From: Termitidicoccus mucosus
Lineage (GTDB): Bacteria > Verrucomicrobiota > Verrucomicrobiia > Opitutales > Opitutaceae
DNA length: 64,000 nucleotides
Direction: 5' to 3'
NCBI RefSeq assembly: GCF_038725785.1
Contig: NZ_CP109796.1
Span: 1,488,001-1,552,000 of the forward strand
Shown here: one piece after another, positions 32,986 through 42,577 of the stretch
Layout of the letters: each line of letters starts with the position of its first letter
How positions within the stretch are numbered: position 1 is the stretch's first letter
Notes under the pieces: model-generated
What the model was told of the DNA's origin: nothing
Databases searched by the model: none
The model's input: only the letters and a program-made list of their open reading frames with translations
Program-made: the position numbers and the translations under genes

Positions 32986-33417
32986 GGGCAATTTTACCGC
33001 GCCCGGTGGCATGTCACGCAGCGGCTGTCCGCATTTCCGGCAGAGCAAAGTGCGGAGTGTTTTCCCGCGCCAAGGGAGCATGGACGGCGGCGGGCGGAGG
33101 CGCGCAAAAAAAGAGGGCACCGCTTCACCGGCGGCGCGCGAGCCCCGATTCCCCGCCGCCGCCCGCCGACGTTCTGGCTCCCCGTCCGTGCGCCGGTGCG
33201 TCTCCGCGCCTCACGAGGTCGCGCCGCGCCACAAGGCACGCGGGGGCGCGGCGCGATTTCGTGAAGGTCGGGCGGTGCGGACAGGCGTCGTGCGGGCGCG
33301 CCCGTGCGCCGCGCACGCGTCGCCGGAAAATCCGGGTATTTGGAATGTGGATACCGCCCCTATTTCTTTTCACGCGCCTCCGGTAGGCTGCGGTCCGTGA
33401 AAGCCCTGAAAAAATCA

Positions 33418-33433
33418 TTGCGCCTGAGCGCAA
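33418..33433. other. Small hairpin upstream of the relaxase, possible oriT component
   Basis: TTGCGC and GCGCAA pair around CTGA, preceded by a run of A. MobF relaxases usually nick an oriT close to their own gene, so 32986-33530, which holds no clear gene, is the place to look. The assignment is a guess. Confidence 0.25.
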
Positions 33434-33530
33434 GGGGAGATGCGTGGTGCTCAAAAAGAACGCAGGTGCGTTCCGGGTGGGCGCGGCCTGTCCGCATTCT
33501 TCGCGCGCGCGTCGCGAGGGAGGTGCTGCC

Positions 33531-36386
33531 ATGCTGACGGCCAAGCCGCAACTGAATTTGTCCAACGCGGAGGGGTATTTTCGCGAGCATCTGGCGACGG
33601 GGGATTACTACATGGACGGCCATGTGGTGCGCGGCGAGTGGCGCGGGGTCGCCGCGTCCATGCTCGGGCTCGACGGCATCGTGGACGAAAAAAGTTTTTT
33701 GGCGATGTGCGAGGGCCAGCACCCGGAAACCGGACAAGGCTTGACGATGCGGCGCAACACGACCCGTCGCGAGGGCGGGCGCACGGTGTCGAACCGGCGC
33801 GTTTTTTACGATTTTGTGGTCAGCCCACCGAAGTCGGTCTCGGTGGTCGCTCTGTATCAGGATGCCCGGATTATCGAGCTCCATGACCGGGCTGTCCGCG
33901 TGATGGTCGATGAACTGGAAAAGTTCGCCGAAACGCGGGTGCGCAAGGACGGCGAAAACGGCGAACGCGTGACCGGCGGCATTGCCGCCGCGCTGTTCCG
34001 GCACGACACCAGCCGCGAACTCGATCCGCATCTGCACACGCATTGCGTGGTGTTCAACGCGACCTACGATTTTGTGGAGGAAAAGTGGAAGGCGCTTCAC
34101 GCGACGGGCATGTATCGGGCGCAAAAATTTGCCGAGAATCTTTACTACCATGAGCTGGCGAAGGGACTCCGCAATCTCGGCTACGAAATCGTCAACACGC
34201 CAACTGGGTTTGAGATTCAGGGGGTGCCGGAGAGCGTGGTTGCCCGGTTTTCCAAGCGGCATCAGCAGATTGATGCGGAGACGAAAAAACGCATCGAAAC
34301 GGAGGGGCTGCGCGGGAACGAAAAGGCGCTGCGCGCGCAGGTCGCGCAGGACAAGCGGCGGCGCAAAATCAAAAGCGCGTGCGCGGAAAAACTGCGTCCG
34401 CGCTGGGCCTCGGAAATGCCCGCCTCCGAGCATGAGGCGCTGGCCAAGCTGGAACCGGCGCGCCTGCCGCCGCCGCTGCCGTCGGTGGTTTCGGAAAAAT
34501 GCGGGCTGCCCGGATTTGTCACGTGGGCGGACGCGCATCTGTTTGAGCGCCGCTCGGTGGTCGGCGACTACGAGTTGATGTCGGCGGCGCTGGCCCGTGG
34601 GCGCGGCCAAAACTTTTCCTTGGAGGACTTGGAAAACGAGATGGCGAAGCGCGATTACATCCTCGATGCGAAGTCGCGCAAGCTGACCAACCGCGAGGCG
34701 CTGTCCTGCGAATTTGCCATCGTGGTTGCCGCGCAGGACGGGGTGCGCAGCCGCGACGCGCTCAATGCGGCGCACCAACCGTCGCCGTCGCTTTCGGCGG
34801 AGCAGCGCGCGGCGGTGTCGCGCATTTTGCGCAGCCGCGATTTGATCACGGTGTTTCAGGGGGCGGCGGGCAGCGGGAAAAGTTTCGCCCTGCGCGAGGT
34901 TGTTCGCGGCTTGGAGGCGGCGCGGCACCCGGTGGTCGTGCTGGCCCCGCAACATCAGCAGGCGGCGGACTTGCGGCGCGATGGACTGGCCCCGGCGCGC
35001 ACGCTGGCGAGCCTGCTCGCGGGCGGGGCGGGAGAGGCGGGAGGCGTGGAAGGGCGGCTGCCGCGAGGCGCGGTCGTGATTGTCGATGAGGCCGGGCAGA
35101 TCGGCGGACGCGACATGCGCGCGTTGATCGAGCGGGTGCGGGCTTGCGGCGGGAGGCTGATTTTGTCGGGCGACACGCGGCAGCAGGGCGCGGTCGCGGC
35201 CTCGGATGCGTTGCGCGCCATCGAAGAGCACACGAGTTTGCAGACGGTGCGCCTGGAGGCAATCAGGAGACAGAACCCGGATGCGGTGGCGTCGCGGGAG
35301 GAAAAGGCGTTTGTGCGAAAATACCGCTCGGCGGTGAAGGCGGCGGCGGAGGGCCGGCTGGCGGCTTCATTCGACAAGCTGGATGCGATGGGGTGCATCC
35401 GTGAATTGGATGCCGGCGAGCGCATGACGGAACTGGCCCGCGAATACTGCGAGGCGCTGGGTCGCAAGGAACAGGTGCTCGCCGTCGCGCAGACTTGGGA
35501 CGACGTGCACGCGGCCAACGATGCCATCCGCGCGCGTTTGCGTGAAACCAGAAAACTGGGCGGGAGGGGCGCGGGCAAGCCGGTGGCATCGTGGCAGTCG
35601 GCGGACTTGAGCGACGCGCAAAAGCGCGATGCGCGCTTCTACACGCCGGATGCGGGGGTTTTGTTCATTCGCGGCTACGGACGTTTCAAGCGGGGCGATT
35701 GGTGCGAGATCGCCGGTGCCGGTGAACATGGCGTGACCCTGCGCAAGGACGGGCGCGCCACGACCGTGAGCTACAAATGCGCGGACCGCTTTGTCGTCAC
35801 CAGGACGCATGAATTGGAACTGGCGCGGGGCGACCGTTTGCAGATGAAGTTCAATGGAAAATCCATCGAGGGTGAGGCCGTTCGCAACGGCGAACTGGTC
35901 ACGGTGCGGCGCGTGATGAAGGACGGGCGCATCCGCGTGCGCGATGACGCCGGGGTCACGAAGACGCTCGCGCCGTCGCAGCGGATGTTTGTGCGCGGCT
36001 ACGCGGTTACAACCTATGCCTCGCAGGGCAAGACGGTTGATACCGTGCTCGTCGCCCATGACGGCGAACAAGCATCTATGATGAGCCGCCAGCAATGGTA
36101 TGTGGGCATATCGCGGGCGCGGCAAAAGATCGTCGTGTTCACCAGTGACAAGGAGGCGCTGCGGCTGAACGTCGAGCGCGAGTCCGACCGCGAACTGGCG
36201 CTGTCCGTCAAACCCGACGAGGCGACGGTCAAGGCCGTCCGCGAAGAGTTGCTTTTGGAGGCGTTTCAGCACCAGTTGTCTTTGAAAGCGCACGAACGCC
36301 TGTGCGAGTCCGTCCGCCAGTGGGTGCCGCCTCCGCAACATCAACAACAACCGCAACAGGAACAATCGCGAGGAATCAGTTTATGA
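33531..36386 (+). CDS. MobF (TrwC/TraI-type) relaxase-helicase
   Basis: From the ATG at 33531, with GAGGGAGG in front, the product is 951 residues. The N-terminus has candidate nucleophile tyrosines (Tyr16, Tyr26, Tyr27 in GYFREHLATGDYY). The metal-binding histidines are in FRHDTSRELDPHLHTHCVVFN (His158, His169, His171). The C-terminal superfamily 1 helicase has Walker A QGAAGSGKSFALREV, Walker B VIVDEAGQ, SGDTRQQGAV and the late TTYASQGKTVDTVL and YVGISRAR motifs. It nicks oriT, stays on the 5' end and unwinds the transferred strand. It looks intact, whereas the coupling protein behind it is broken. The next gene overlaps by four bases. Confidence 0.93.
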   Translation: MLTAKPQLNLSNAEGYFREHLATGDYYMDGHVVRGEWRGVAASMLGLDGIVDEKSFLAMCEGQHPETGQGLTMRRNTTRREGGRTVSNRRVFYDFVVSPPKSVSVVALYQDARIIELHDRAVRVMVDELEKFAETRVRKDGENGERVTGGIAAALFRHDTSRELDPHLHTHCVVFNATYDFVEEKWKALHATGMYRAQKFAENLYYHELAKGLRNLGYEIVNTPTGFEIQGVPESVVARFSKRHQQIDAETKKRIETEGLRGNEKALRAQVAQDKRRRKIKSACAEKLRPRWASEMPASEHEALAKLEPARLPPPLPSVVSEKCGLPGFVTWADAHLFERRSVVGDYELMSAALARGRGQNFSLEDLENEMAKRDYILDAKSRKLTNREALSCEFAIVVAAQDGVRSRDALNAAHQPSPSLSAEQRAAVSRILRSRDLITVFQGAAGSGKSFALREVVRGLEAARHPVVVLAPQHQQAADLRRDGLAPARTLASLLAGGAGEAGGVEGRLPRGAVVIVDEAGQIGGRDMRALIERVRACGGRLILSGDTRQQGAVAASDALRAIEEHTSLQTVRLEAIRRQNPDAVASREEKAFVRKYRSAVKAAAEGRLAASFDKLDAMGCIRELDAGERMTELAREYCEALGRKEQVLAVAQTWDDVHAANDAIRARLRETRKLGGRGAGKPVASWQSADLSDAQKRDARFYTPDAGVLFIRGYGRFKRGDWCEIAGAGEHGVTLRKDGRATTVSYKCADRFVVTRTHELELARGDRLQMKFNGKSIEGEAVRNGELVTVRRVMKDGRIRVRDDAGVTKTLAPSQRMFVRGYAVTTYASQGKTVDTVLVAHDGEQASMMSRQQWYVGISRARQKIVVFTSDKEALRLNVERESDRELALSVKPDEATVKAVREELLLEAFQHQLSLKAHERLCESVRQWVPPPQHQQQPQQEQSRGISL

Positions 36387-36820
36387 GTAAACTTAGGGAA
36401 GAAATCGAACGCCGCCGCGCGGCGAGAAACGCGCACGCCGATGTCGGCGGCAGCGCGGATGCCACCGCCCCGGCGCGAGCCGGTGAAACCGGAGCGGTCG
36501 CCGCGCCGCCGGCCAGCGCGCCATCATGCCTGCGAATCACCAAAACGAACGGGCAATGCTGGCTGCTGCCGTGGACCTGTTTCCACGGCGCGAGTCATGA
36601 CCCGGATGGCTCTTCCGCCGACGGCAACGCCGGGCGGGGCGAACGCCTGCGTTTGGCTTTTTTGCGCCATGAAGTCATCCTGCACGGGCGCGAACTTGTC
36701 GGCCTTGTCGATGCCATCGAGGCGGCGCGGTTGCGCAAACTCGATGAGATCGCGGAAAAGTTCCGCGCCGCCACCGGGGATGGCCCTGTGATTGTGCAGA
36801 TTGAAGTAAAGGCGGGGTGA
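36383..36820 (+). CDS. Small mobile-element protein, unknown function
   Basis: The 145-residue product begins in the ATGA overlap with the relaxase stop. It has an N-terminal charged helix (SKLREEIERRRAARNAH), an alanine/proline-rich linker, then a compact domain (CLRITKTNGQCWLLPWTCFHGASHD, LRLAFLRHEVILHGRELVGLVDAIEA) ending in KFRAATGDGPVIVQIEV. The overlap suggests translational coupling with the relaxase. I do not recognise the family. Confidence 0.72.
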   Translation: MSKLREEIERRRAARNAHADVGGSADATAPARAGETGAVAAPPASAPSCLRITKTNGQCWLLPWTCFHGASHDPDGSSADGNAGRGERLRLAFLRHEVILHGRELVGLVDAIEAARLRKLDEIAEKFRAATGDGPVIVQIEVKAG

Positions 36821-36883
36821 TTTTGGCCTTTTTGTCCTCAAAAATGGTCGGAATGTCCAAGACAAGCGGAGGCGTTTTTAAGC

Positions 36884-37430
36884 ATGGTGGCGGGGCTGCG
36901 CGCAATGAATGCGCGCGGTGGTGTATTCATGACCATGCTGTTTCATCTCCTTCTCGCCATCGTGAGTCTTGGCTGCACGTTTTTCGCACGGCGCGCCGGC
37001 ATGTCGCCGGGCGCGGCGCTGGCGATGTCGGCAGTGTTCGGCGCGTTTGCCGTCTGGCAGGTGGCGTGCGGCGCGTTTGCCGTCTGGCAGGTGGCGTGCG
37101 GCGTGATGGCGGCGCGCGGGCGTTCGCGCGCGAAGCCGGTTCTGACTCTGGGCGGATTCTCGTGGTCGTTGAATGACTTTTGCCGGGGCTGGTTGGTCAC
37201 GGGCGAGACGGGTTCGGGCAAAACGCTTTCGGCTATCAACGCCATGCTCTGGCAGGTCTCGAAAAATTGCCCGCGCTGGGGCGGCAAGTGCGACCGGACG
37301 GCGCGCCTGCGGATTGGGAGCCCCCGCACACGTTTAATTACCTTGAGGACCCGAGCCCGCCTTTTTTGGCGAAGGCCAAGGACGTGTGCGATGTCGCCGC
37401 CTTGCCCGAACGGCAAAGCGCCAGAGTGAC
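36884..37430 (+). pseudogene. Type IV coupling protein (TraD/VirD4-like), broken
   Basis: The N-terminal part has a membrane segment (MLFHLLLAIVSLGCTFFARR), a duplicated AVWQVACG hydrophobic stretch and the Walker A region GWLVTGETGSGKTLSAINAMLW. After CPRWGG at about 37285 the frame is lost; the other frame continues RPDGAPADWEPPHTFNYLEDPSPPFLAKAKDVCDV, which fits coupling ATPases with a block missing in between. Around 37430 the sequence turns AT-richer and the rest of the gene is absent. The natural start may be the ATG at 36929. Transfer could not occur without a coupling protein from elsewhere. Confidence 0.75.
37041..37100. repeat. Perfect 30-bp tandem duplication
   Basis: The unit GCGCGTTTGCCGTCTGGCAG plus ten bases occurs twice without change and adds ten hydrophobic residues to the coupling-protein remnant. 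Confidence 0.95.
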
Positions 37431-37487
37431 ATCAAGGATGATACAAAGACAGAGCAACTAACAAATTACTTCATCTTTGATGACAAT

Positions 37488-38195
37488 TCATTCCGTGGAA
37501 AACTCGGCTTTGACTGGGCCTTGTGTAATAACTCTTCCATTGCCGAGTGTGATCTCGATCCAATACCAGTAATCAGCATCGGGATCAGTCAAATGATCAA
37601 CCGTGTCACCGGCACTTTCCTTGGTCATGAAAACGGATTTGCGCTTGCTGTAATCATTGATATTAGTTTTGCGCAGGATTTCCATGGATTTAAAATCGTC
37701 GGACGGAAAGCCCCAGACAAAGGTTGCCTTCGCGTCCGTCCTTGTCAGTGTCCATTTGTATATTTTTGCGACATCAACGTATTTTCCTGTATTATCGGAA
37801 TCAGCGCCAACCCGTATCGGGCCAAAGAATTGTGACTTCCCCTTGATAGGGACCACTTGCAGCCAATACCAATAAGGTTTGGCATCAGGGAGAATATCCT
37901 TAAAAACCAAAACATCGGGATTTACCCTGGCCGCTAGGCTTCTTCTTATCGGCACTCCCGTGGTATTTCTTAGCAATTCGACCCGCTTGCAGGGGGCAAA
38001 GTCGATCTTGACGTTGACCGTCACAATCTCCCCGTTTCTACTCAAAGAGAATATTTCATTGGCATCCGGCAAGTTGGCTGCTTTCTGAATGCCGGCATTA
38101 TTTTTAGCCCCGGCCATGCTCGACTCCTTGGAGCAGGACGCATTGAGCAGGATCATGACAAATCCGAGAATGACAATAGCGTTGTGTTTTTTCAT
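37488..38195 (-). CDS. Lipoprotein with two FN3-like repeats (paralogue 1)
   Basis: From the ATG at 38195 the 235-residue product has a lipoprotein signal ending LLNASC. Two repeats follow, each ending in a PDA-x-(x)-YWYW-x6-8-G-x4-GP motif (LPDAKPYWYWLQV..FFGPIRV and DPDADYWYWIEI..TQGPVKAEF). Similar repeats occur in 38373-39116. The fold is probably fibronectin-III-like; the role is unknown. It lies in an AT-richer island with YD-repeat genes, on the opposite strand, next to its paralogue (177 bp apart). Confidence 0.8.
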   Translation of the reverse strand: MKKHNAIVILGFVMILLNASCSKESSMAGAKNNAGIQKAANLPDANEIFSLSRNGEIVTVNVKIDFAPCKRVELLRNTTGVPIRRSLAARVNPDVLVFKDILPDAKPYWYWLQVVPIKGKSQFFGPIRVGADSDNTGKYVDVAKIYKWTLTRTDAKATFVWGFPSDDFKSMEILRKTNINDYSKRKSVFMTKESAGDTVDHLTDPDADYWYWIEITLGNGRVITQGPVKAEFSTE

Positions 38196-38372
38196 GGGCT
38201 CTGCGCGAATTGGGTTGTTTATGTTGGCAATGCTGCTTGATTGATGAAGTATCTTTAAACTGTGAATGGACGCAGATGTATTAGACTGGTGAATAGCACT
38301 ATAAAAATAGTGTACTGCGGCTGGTATCGTCCAATTTCGCGATAAATCGCTTTCCAATTTGCATAAATGGGC

Positions 38373-39116
38373 TCATTGGCTGGCGTATTCCGCTTTAACG
38401 GGACCTTTATAGGTAATAACGCCTGATTTCAGGGTGATCCGGAACCAATACCAATAATCAGAATTAGGATCCGGCAGCGCGTCGGTGCATTGCGATTTCC
38501 ATTCCAATGTTGTCACCACATGAGTATTTCCTTTTGCGTACGGTTCCGCCACACTGCGCGGATAGCGGATGACTCTTATTGTTTTATATTCATCTTTGGG
38601 AAAGTCCCAATGGAGCGTGGCGAGGTCATCAGTTCTGGTGATAGTCACTTTGTATTCGTCCTCCATATTGATGTAATTGGACGATCCTGCCCTGTCGGGA
38701 CTTACCCTGGCCGGGCCGACATACTGAAATTTCTGGTTTTCAATCTCAAGCCTCAGCCAATACCAATGGGAATTCTCATCGGGCAGACAATCCCTGAAAC
38801 TGGTCGCAGTAGGCTCCAATTCGCCCACCCTTCTCATATTATGTCGTATCCCTGTCGCATTTCTCATAATGACAATTTGTTTGATTTTGCCTTCGCGCGC
38901 TTCGATGTGCCAGTTGAGGTTGGCGTATTGGCCGTCCCTGACGGCATTCAGGGAGCCTTGTCCCCCGGGGACGTTGTTATCGGCGTTGGCTGTTGAGGAT
39001 GCCTTTTCCTCCTTTTTTGACTCCTGTGAGTCTGGAACTTTTCCGCAGGATGCCAGAAACGCAATTCCAGCCGCCGGGATGGTGAGTGAGAATATTATTT
39101 TTGTTATGATATTCAT
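38373..39116 (-). CDS. Lipoprotein with two FN3-like repeats (paralogue 2)
   Basis: The 247-residue product has a lipoprotein signal ending FLASC and a charged linker (SQESKKEEKASSTANADN), then two repeats ending LPDENSHWYWLRL..YVGPARV and LPDPNSDYWYWFRI..YKGPVKAEY. The same YWYW-G-GP pattern is in the neighbouring paralogue, so a tandem duplication produced the pair. TITRTDDLATLHWDFPKDEYKTI is the counterpart of TLTRTDAKATFVWGFPSDDFKSM in the other copy. Function unknown. Confidence 0.8.
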   Translation of the reverse strand: MNIITKIIFSLTIPAAGIAFLASCGKVPDSQESKKEEKASSTANADNNVPGGQGSLNAVRDGQYANLNWHIEAREGKIKQIVIMRNATGIRHNMRRVGELEPTATSFRDCLPDENSHWYWLRLEIENQKFQYVGPARVSPDRAGSSNYINMEDEYKVTITRTDDLATLHWDFPKDEYKTIRVIRYPRSVAEPYAKGNTHVVTTLEWKSQCTDALPDPNSDYWYWFRITLKSGVITYKGPVKAEYASQ

Positions 39117-39234
39117 GGTTTTGTATTTGGTCTAAACGAGGCGAGGTTTTTTAAGTATGATTTTATGGAAAATTGTTTTGGTGAATGCGAAGGGCAATTT
39201 TTTAGGGAGCCTGCAACAGGGAATCCGGCAACTG

Positions 39235-41667
39235 TTATTCCATTTTAATGACTGCCCCGGCATGTGGCATTGCAAACTGATTTGTTTCGTCATGCGGGGC
39301 GCTCAGCTTACTGATGATTTTGCGGGGGGACGCTAAAATAACACCATCATACCATGCATTAAAAAGATTGGCTGTCGGGATCCCTTGCAGATGCCGCAAA
39401 TCTCCGGCTCCAATCATCAGGATGTATTTGTCCGCTGCGTATGGGTGGCGCTCGATGATCTCAAACGCATGAATATTTGTCAGAACGCGATCATTATACA
39501 AAACCCTTGAAGGCGTCACTTCCAAGGGAATATCCGGGCGCAATTTTGCCCATACGCTGTTGTTTCTGGGGTTTCCAATTAAAACCAGAGTATGCGTTTC
39601 AATGTCTTGCTGGCTCACTTCGTGATCTTTTTTGACCGCACATTCAGCGCCGTGGAAATACCGCTTGTAATCAGCGCTTATAGATTCGCCGATATTTTGA
39701 ATGTTTTTCAGTTCAGACTCACGCCCATGGGTTCCCTCGACGACGATGACCGGCGTGGCGAAAGCTTCCGAAATCGGGCCTGTATAGCCTGCCTTTGCCA
39801 AAAAATGAGACCTTTCGTTGTTGGGATTTTCATTCCTGCATGAAGCCAGCCAGGAAAATGTCATCTCCATGCGAGCCGCTCCCATGGACTGTTTGCTTAG
39901 ATAAGAGACAACATCGTCTCGTGTTTCACCGGCTTTGTCGAGAAATTGGGTCGTAAGTTCCATCTCCCCATGTCCCGGACCTTTGGTGCTGTCATGCATC
40001 ACAAATATCTTCAAATTTCGATTTTCTATTACATGGCGGCTTGGATTGATTGTATTATACCATGTCATCAACGATGGAGAAAACTCTATTTTGGACAGAC
40101 TGCGCTCAAAAACGGCCCGGTCATAAACGATGGCGGCAAAGCGATTATCATATTCCGAAACCAGCCGTCCGGCATTATAACCCGCGCCGCAGGTTCCGAA
40201 CACGCTGATTCGATGTTTGTCAATATTATAGTCTTTTTCGACCACTTGGATGGCCTCATCAATGTGCATGGATTCGTAGGTGTATCCCTCGGGAGCATTT
40301 TTATACCCGGGCCACAGCACGGCAAATCCATGTTTTTCTGCATATTTGGACCAAAGCAGCGCTTCTTGATGATTCTCAATGATGGGGCCTTCAATAAATG
40401 GGCGCTCTTTTTCGACAATTCTGGCGGCCACCACCACAAGCAGGGGCATCGGAATGCCAGGATGGTAATTTGACGGGACAAAAAGCCGGTAAAATTGACG
40501 GGAATTGTCGGCCTTGGAGGCAAAACTCCTTATATGAAGACCCGGCTGGTCTTTTGTTATGCTTGACGCGCCCTCCTCCAGCATGCGTTTGAACGAGGCA
40601 AGGCATCCTAAAGTATACACAGCCTTTTTCTGCCACTCCCTGTTGGATATATCATAATTACCCTCCGCCAGCAAAATCCGCGCTCGGCGCAGTTGCGCAT
40701 CGATATCAAGTTTCGCTTGTGAATCAATGTTGTATTCCAATAATTTGTCCCGCAATTCCCCAAACAATTCTCTGGGGTTTCCTACTACGAAGAATTCCGA
40801 GGCGCGTTCGTTGCCGGCCTGATAGACGGCCTCATAAATTCCACGGGCAAGGCTTGCATCCTCATTGTTGAATATCCTGCCCCGTCGCACGGAGCCATTC
40901 CGGGTAATAACGCTGTTTGTGAACACATCCCGTATTTCGAGCGAGACGGAAAAATTGCCCAAATGCTGGCTCCAGCCGAAGGTGGGGATATCGGCATGAC
41001 TTCTTGACCTATAGATGAGTTTTGTCAGCAATCCGCCTTGCGACTGCCACGCAGCTATCAAGTCACGTGAATGGTCAAGGAAAATGGTTGCGTGTATCTG
41101 AGGTTTTCCTCTGATCGAGGATTGTTTTATATTTATGATGTTCTGCCCTGCTTCCAACATTACCGGGAAATACCCGCGCCCCCCTGAGGCAAGGACATTG
41201 CCTGCGGTTACAATGCCGGCCAGCTTTCCATTATGAAACAAAGCTGTATCGGAGTCGGCATATACCTCCACCACCGCAGGCTGGCGTCTGCCCGACATCG
41301 CCTTGAAAGCGATGTGCGTCGCTTGTTGCTCGTCCCAGGATACCCTGTCCAGAAATGTGTTCGCATTGTTCTGGGTAAGCACGATTGCCTTGGAATGTTC
41401 CAGTAGTTTTTCAGAAGATTGGATGAGTATTACATTATTCTCCATATCAATCTCACACAGTGATTCTTGGGCATTTTTTGTGGGATTGACCGCCCATGAG
41501 CCTATGTGGAGAAATGTGGTTACCGGATTTATTTTTTTGGTGAGTTTTACTTCAGGGATAAAAATGGCTTTCCCGTCCATCTTCACGGTCACTTGCGCCG
41601 CGCGTGCCGCGACGACCATTGGGATCGTCATAACTTGGGCAATTAGCAACATCAGTATTTTTCCCAT
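39235..41667 (-). CDS. Large exported alpha/beta hydrolase with a Cys in the nucleophile elbow
   Basis: The ATG at 41667 gives a signal peptide (MGKILMLLIAQVMTIPMVVAARA) and 810 residues. A long N-terminal region is beta-rich; from about residue 390 a hydrolase domain begins (RQFYRLFVPSNYHPGIPMPLLVVV, like esterase/PHB-depolymerase starts). The elbow at Cys493 reads FGTCGAGYNAG, where most relatives have Ser. A GPGHGEME histidine follows about 100 residues later. The C-terminal region includes LVLIGNPRNNSVW. No substrate can be named. The frame is open to 42342, but that part overlaps an IS remnant. It is in the AT-richer island. Confidence 0.65.
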   Translation of the reverse strand: MGKILMLLIAQVMTIPMVVAARAAQVTVKMDGKAIFIPEVKLTKKINPVTTFLHIGSWAVNPTKNAQESLCEIDMENNVILIQSSEKLLEHSKAIVLTQNNANTFLDRVSWDEQQATHIAFKAMSGRRQPAVVEVYADSDTALFHNGKLAGIVTAGNVLASGGRGYFPVMLEAGQNIINIKQSSIRGKPQIHATIFLDHSRDLIAAWQSQGGLLTKLIYRSRSHADIPTFGWSQHLGNFSVSLEIRDVFTNSVITRNGSVRRGRIFNNEDASLARGIYEAVYQAGNERASEFFVVGNPRELFGELRDKLLEYNIDSQAKLDIDAQLRRARILLAEGNYDISNREWQKKAVYTLGCLASFKRMLEEGASSITKDQPGLHIRSFASKADNSRQFYRLFVPSNYHPGIPMPLLVVVAARIVEKERPFIEGPIIENHQEALLWSKYAEKHGFAVLWPGYKNAPEGYTYESMHIDEAIQVVEKDYNIDKHRISVFGTCGAGYNAGRLVSEYDNRFAAIVYDRAVFERSLSKIEFSPSLMTWYNTINPSRHVIENRNLKIFVMHDSTKGPGHGEMELTTQFLDKAGETRDDVVSYLSKQSMGAARMEMTFSWLASCRNENPNNERSHFLAKAGYTGPISEAFATPVIVVEGTHGRESELKNIQNIGESISADYKRYFHGAECAVKKDHEVSQQDIETHTLVLIGNPRNNSVWAKLRPDIPLEVTPSRVLYNDRVLTNIHAFEIIERHPYAADKYILMIGAGDLRHLQGIPTANLFNAWYDGVILASPRKIISKLSAPHDETNQFAMPHAGAVIKME

Positions 41668-41882
41668 GGCAACTCTTGAGGTTGCGACCCGGTCAGGACG
41701 GTGTGACTCTGTTGCGATCTCTATTTTTGAGGACAGCATGTGGGCAAGGCTTGGGATTGTAAAAACTTGGAGAACCAGAAACTCTTTGTTCATTTGCCTT
41801 GAATGTGTCAAAAACATAAATTCAGCGTGTCCAATAGAATGGATTAAAGTGAGAGGACGATCATGATGGATCTGGCAGATGG

Positions 41883-42200
41883 CAAAACTCCTGTCGAGCG
41901 ATGAGCTATGGGACGAGACCAAGGGCTTGCCGCCGGGCAAATCTAGGCGCAAGCGCATGCCGATAGGAAACCACGAGGCTAGCTCGCAAGCATCATATTC
42001 ATATTGAAAACGGGCATATGTTGGGAGTACCTGCCGCAGGAGCTTGGCTGCGGCAGCGGCATGACATGCCGGCGGCGAATATGCGATTGGCCAGTGGCAG
42101 GAGTGCGGGACCGGCTGCAACTGGCCTTGTTCGAAGAAATTGAAGCAACCTGCCGTCGGTATCAGCGCCGCTTCAAGCGTGTCCGGGCCAATTTGGATCC
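41883..42200 (+). mobile_element. IS5-family transposase remnant
   Basis: Two frames give pieces of an IS5/IS427-type N-terminus: LLSSDELWDETKGLPPG.SRRKRMP, and after a frameshift LKTGICWEYLPQELGCGSGMTC.RR..DWPVAGVRDRLQLALFEE. The central catalytic region is missing, and terminal inverted repeats are not visible. It lies between the hydrolase and the YD-repeat gene; the rest of 41668-42577 shows no gene. Confidence 0.7.
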
Positions 42201-42577
42201 CAATCCGGCAACGAAGCTCTCCTCTCACTGGCTTCCTTCCGGCGCGAGCACCGCTGGCATCTCCTACCTGCATTCTCTTCCTATCGCTCTGTCCAGAAAT
42301 TAGCTGCGCCTGCATAAAAATTCCATAAATAATGTTTGACACGCGAAACTTGACTTGATTTTTACTTCATAAGGACGCTTGCCCTATTTCAGCAACTTCT
42401 GTTTGGCCCTATGAAAACACAATGTCGGCATATTCACGCTTTTGGCACTGCGCATGGTCGAGATGGCCGGGTAATCACAGGGAATCGTCACCCCGCGTCG
42501 TAACAAGATGAATGTCAAAATTTTAAGGCAAAAACCATAATTCAAGCCACCTTAACCCATCATATCCCGCCCTCGTC

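Noticed and set aside
41668-42342. An N-terminal extension of the exported hydrolase up to 42342
   Set aside because: The extension overlaps the IS5 transposase remnant on the other strand and lies in front of a good signal peptide that starts at 41667.
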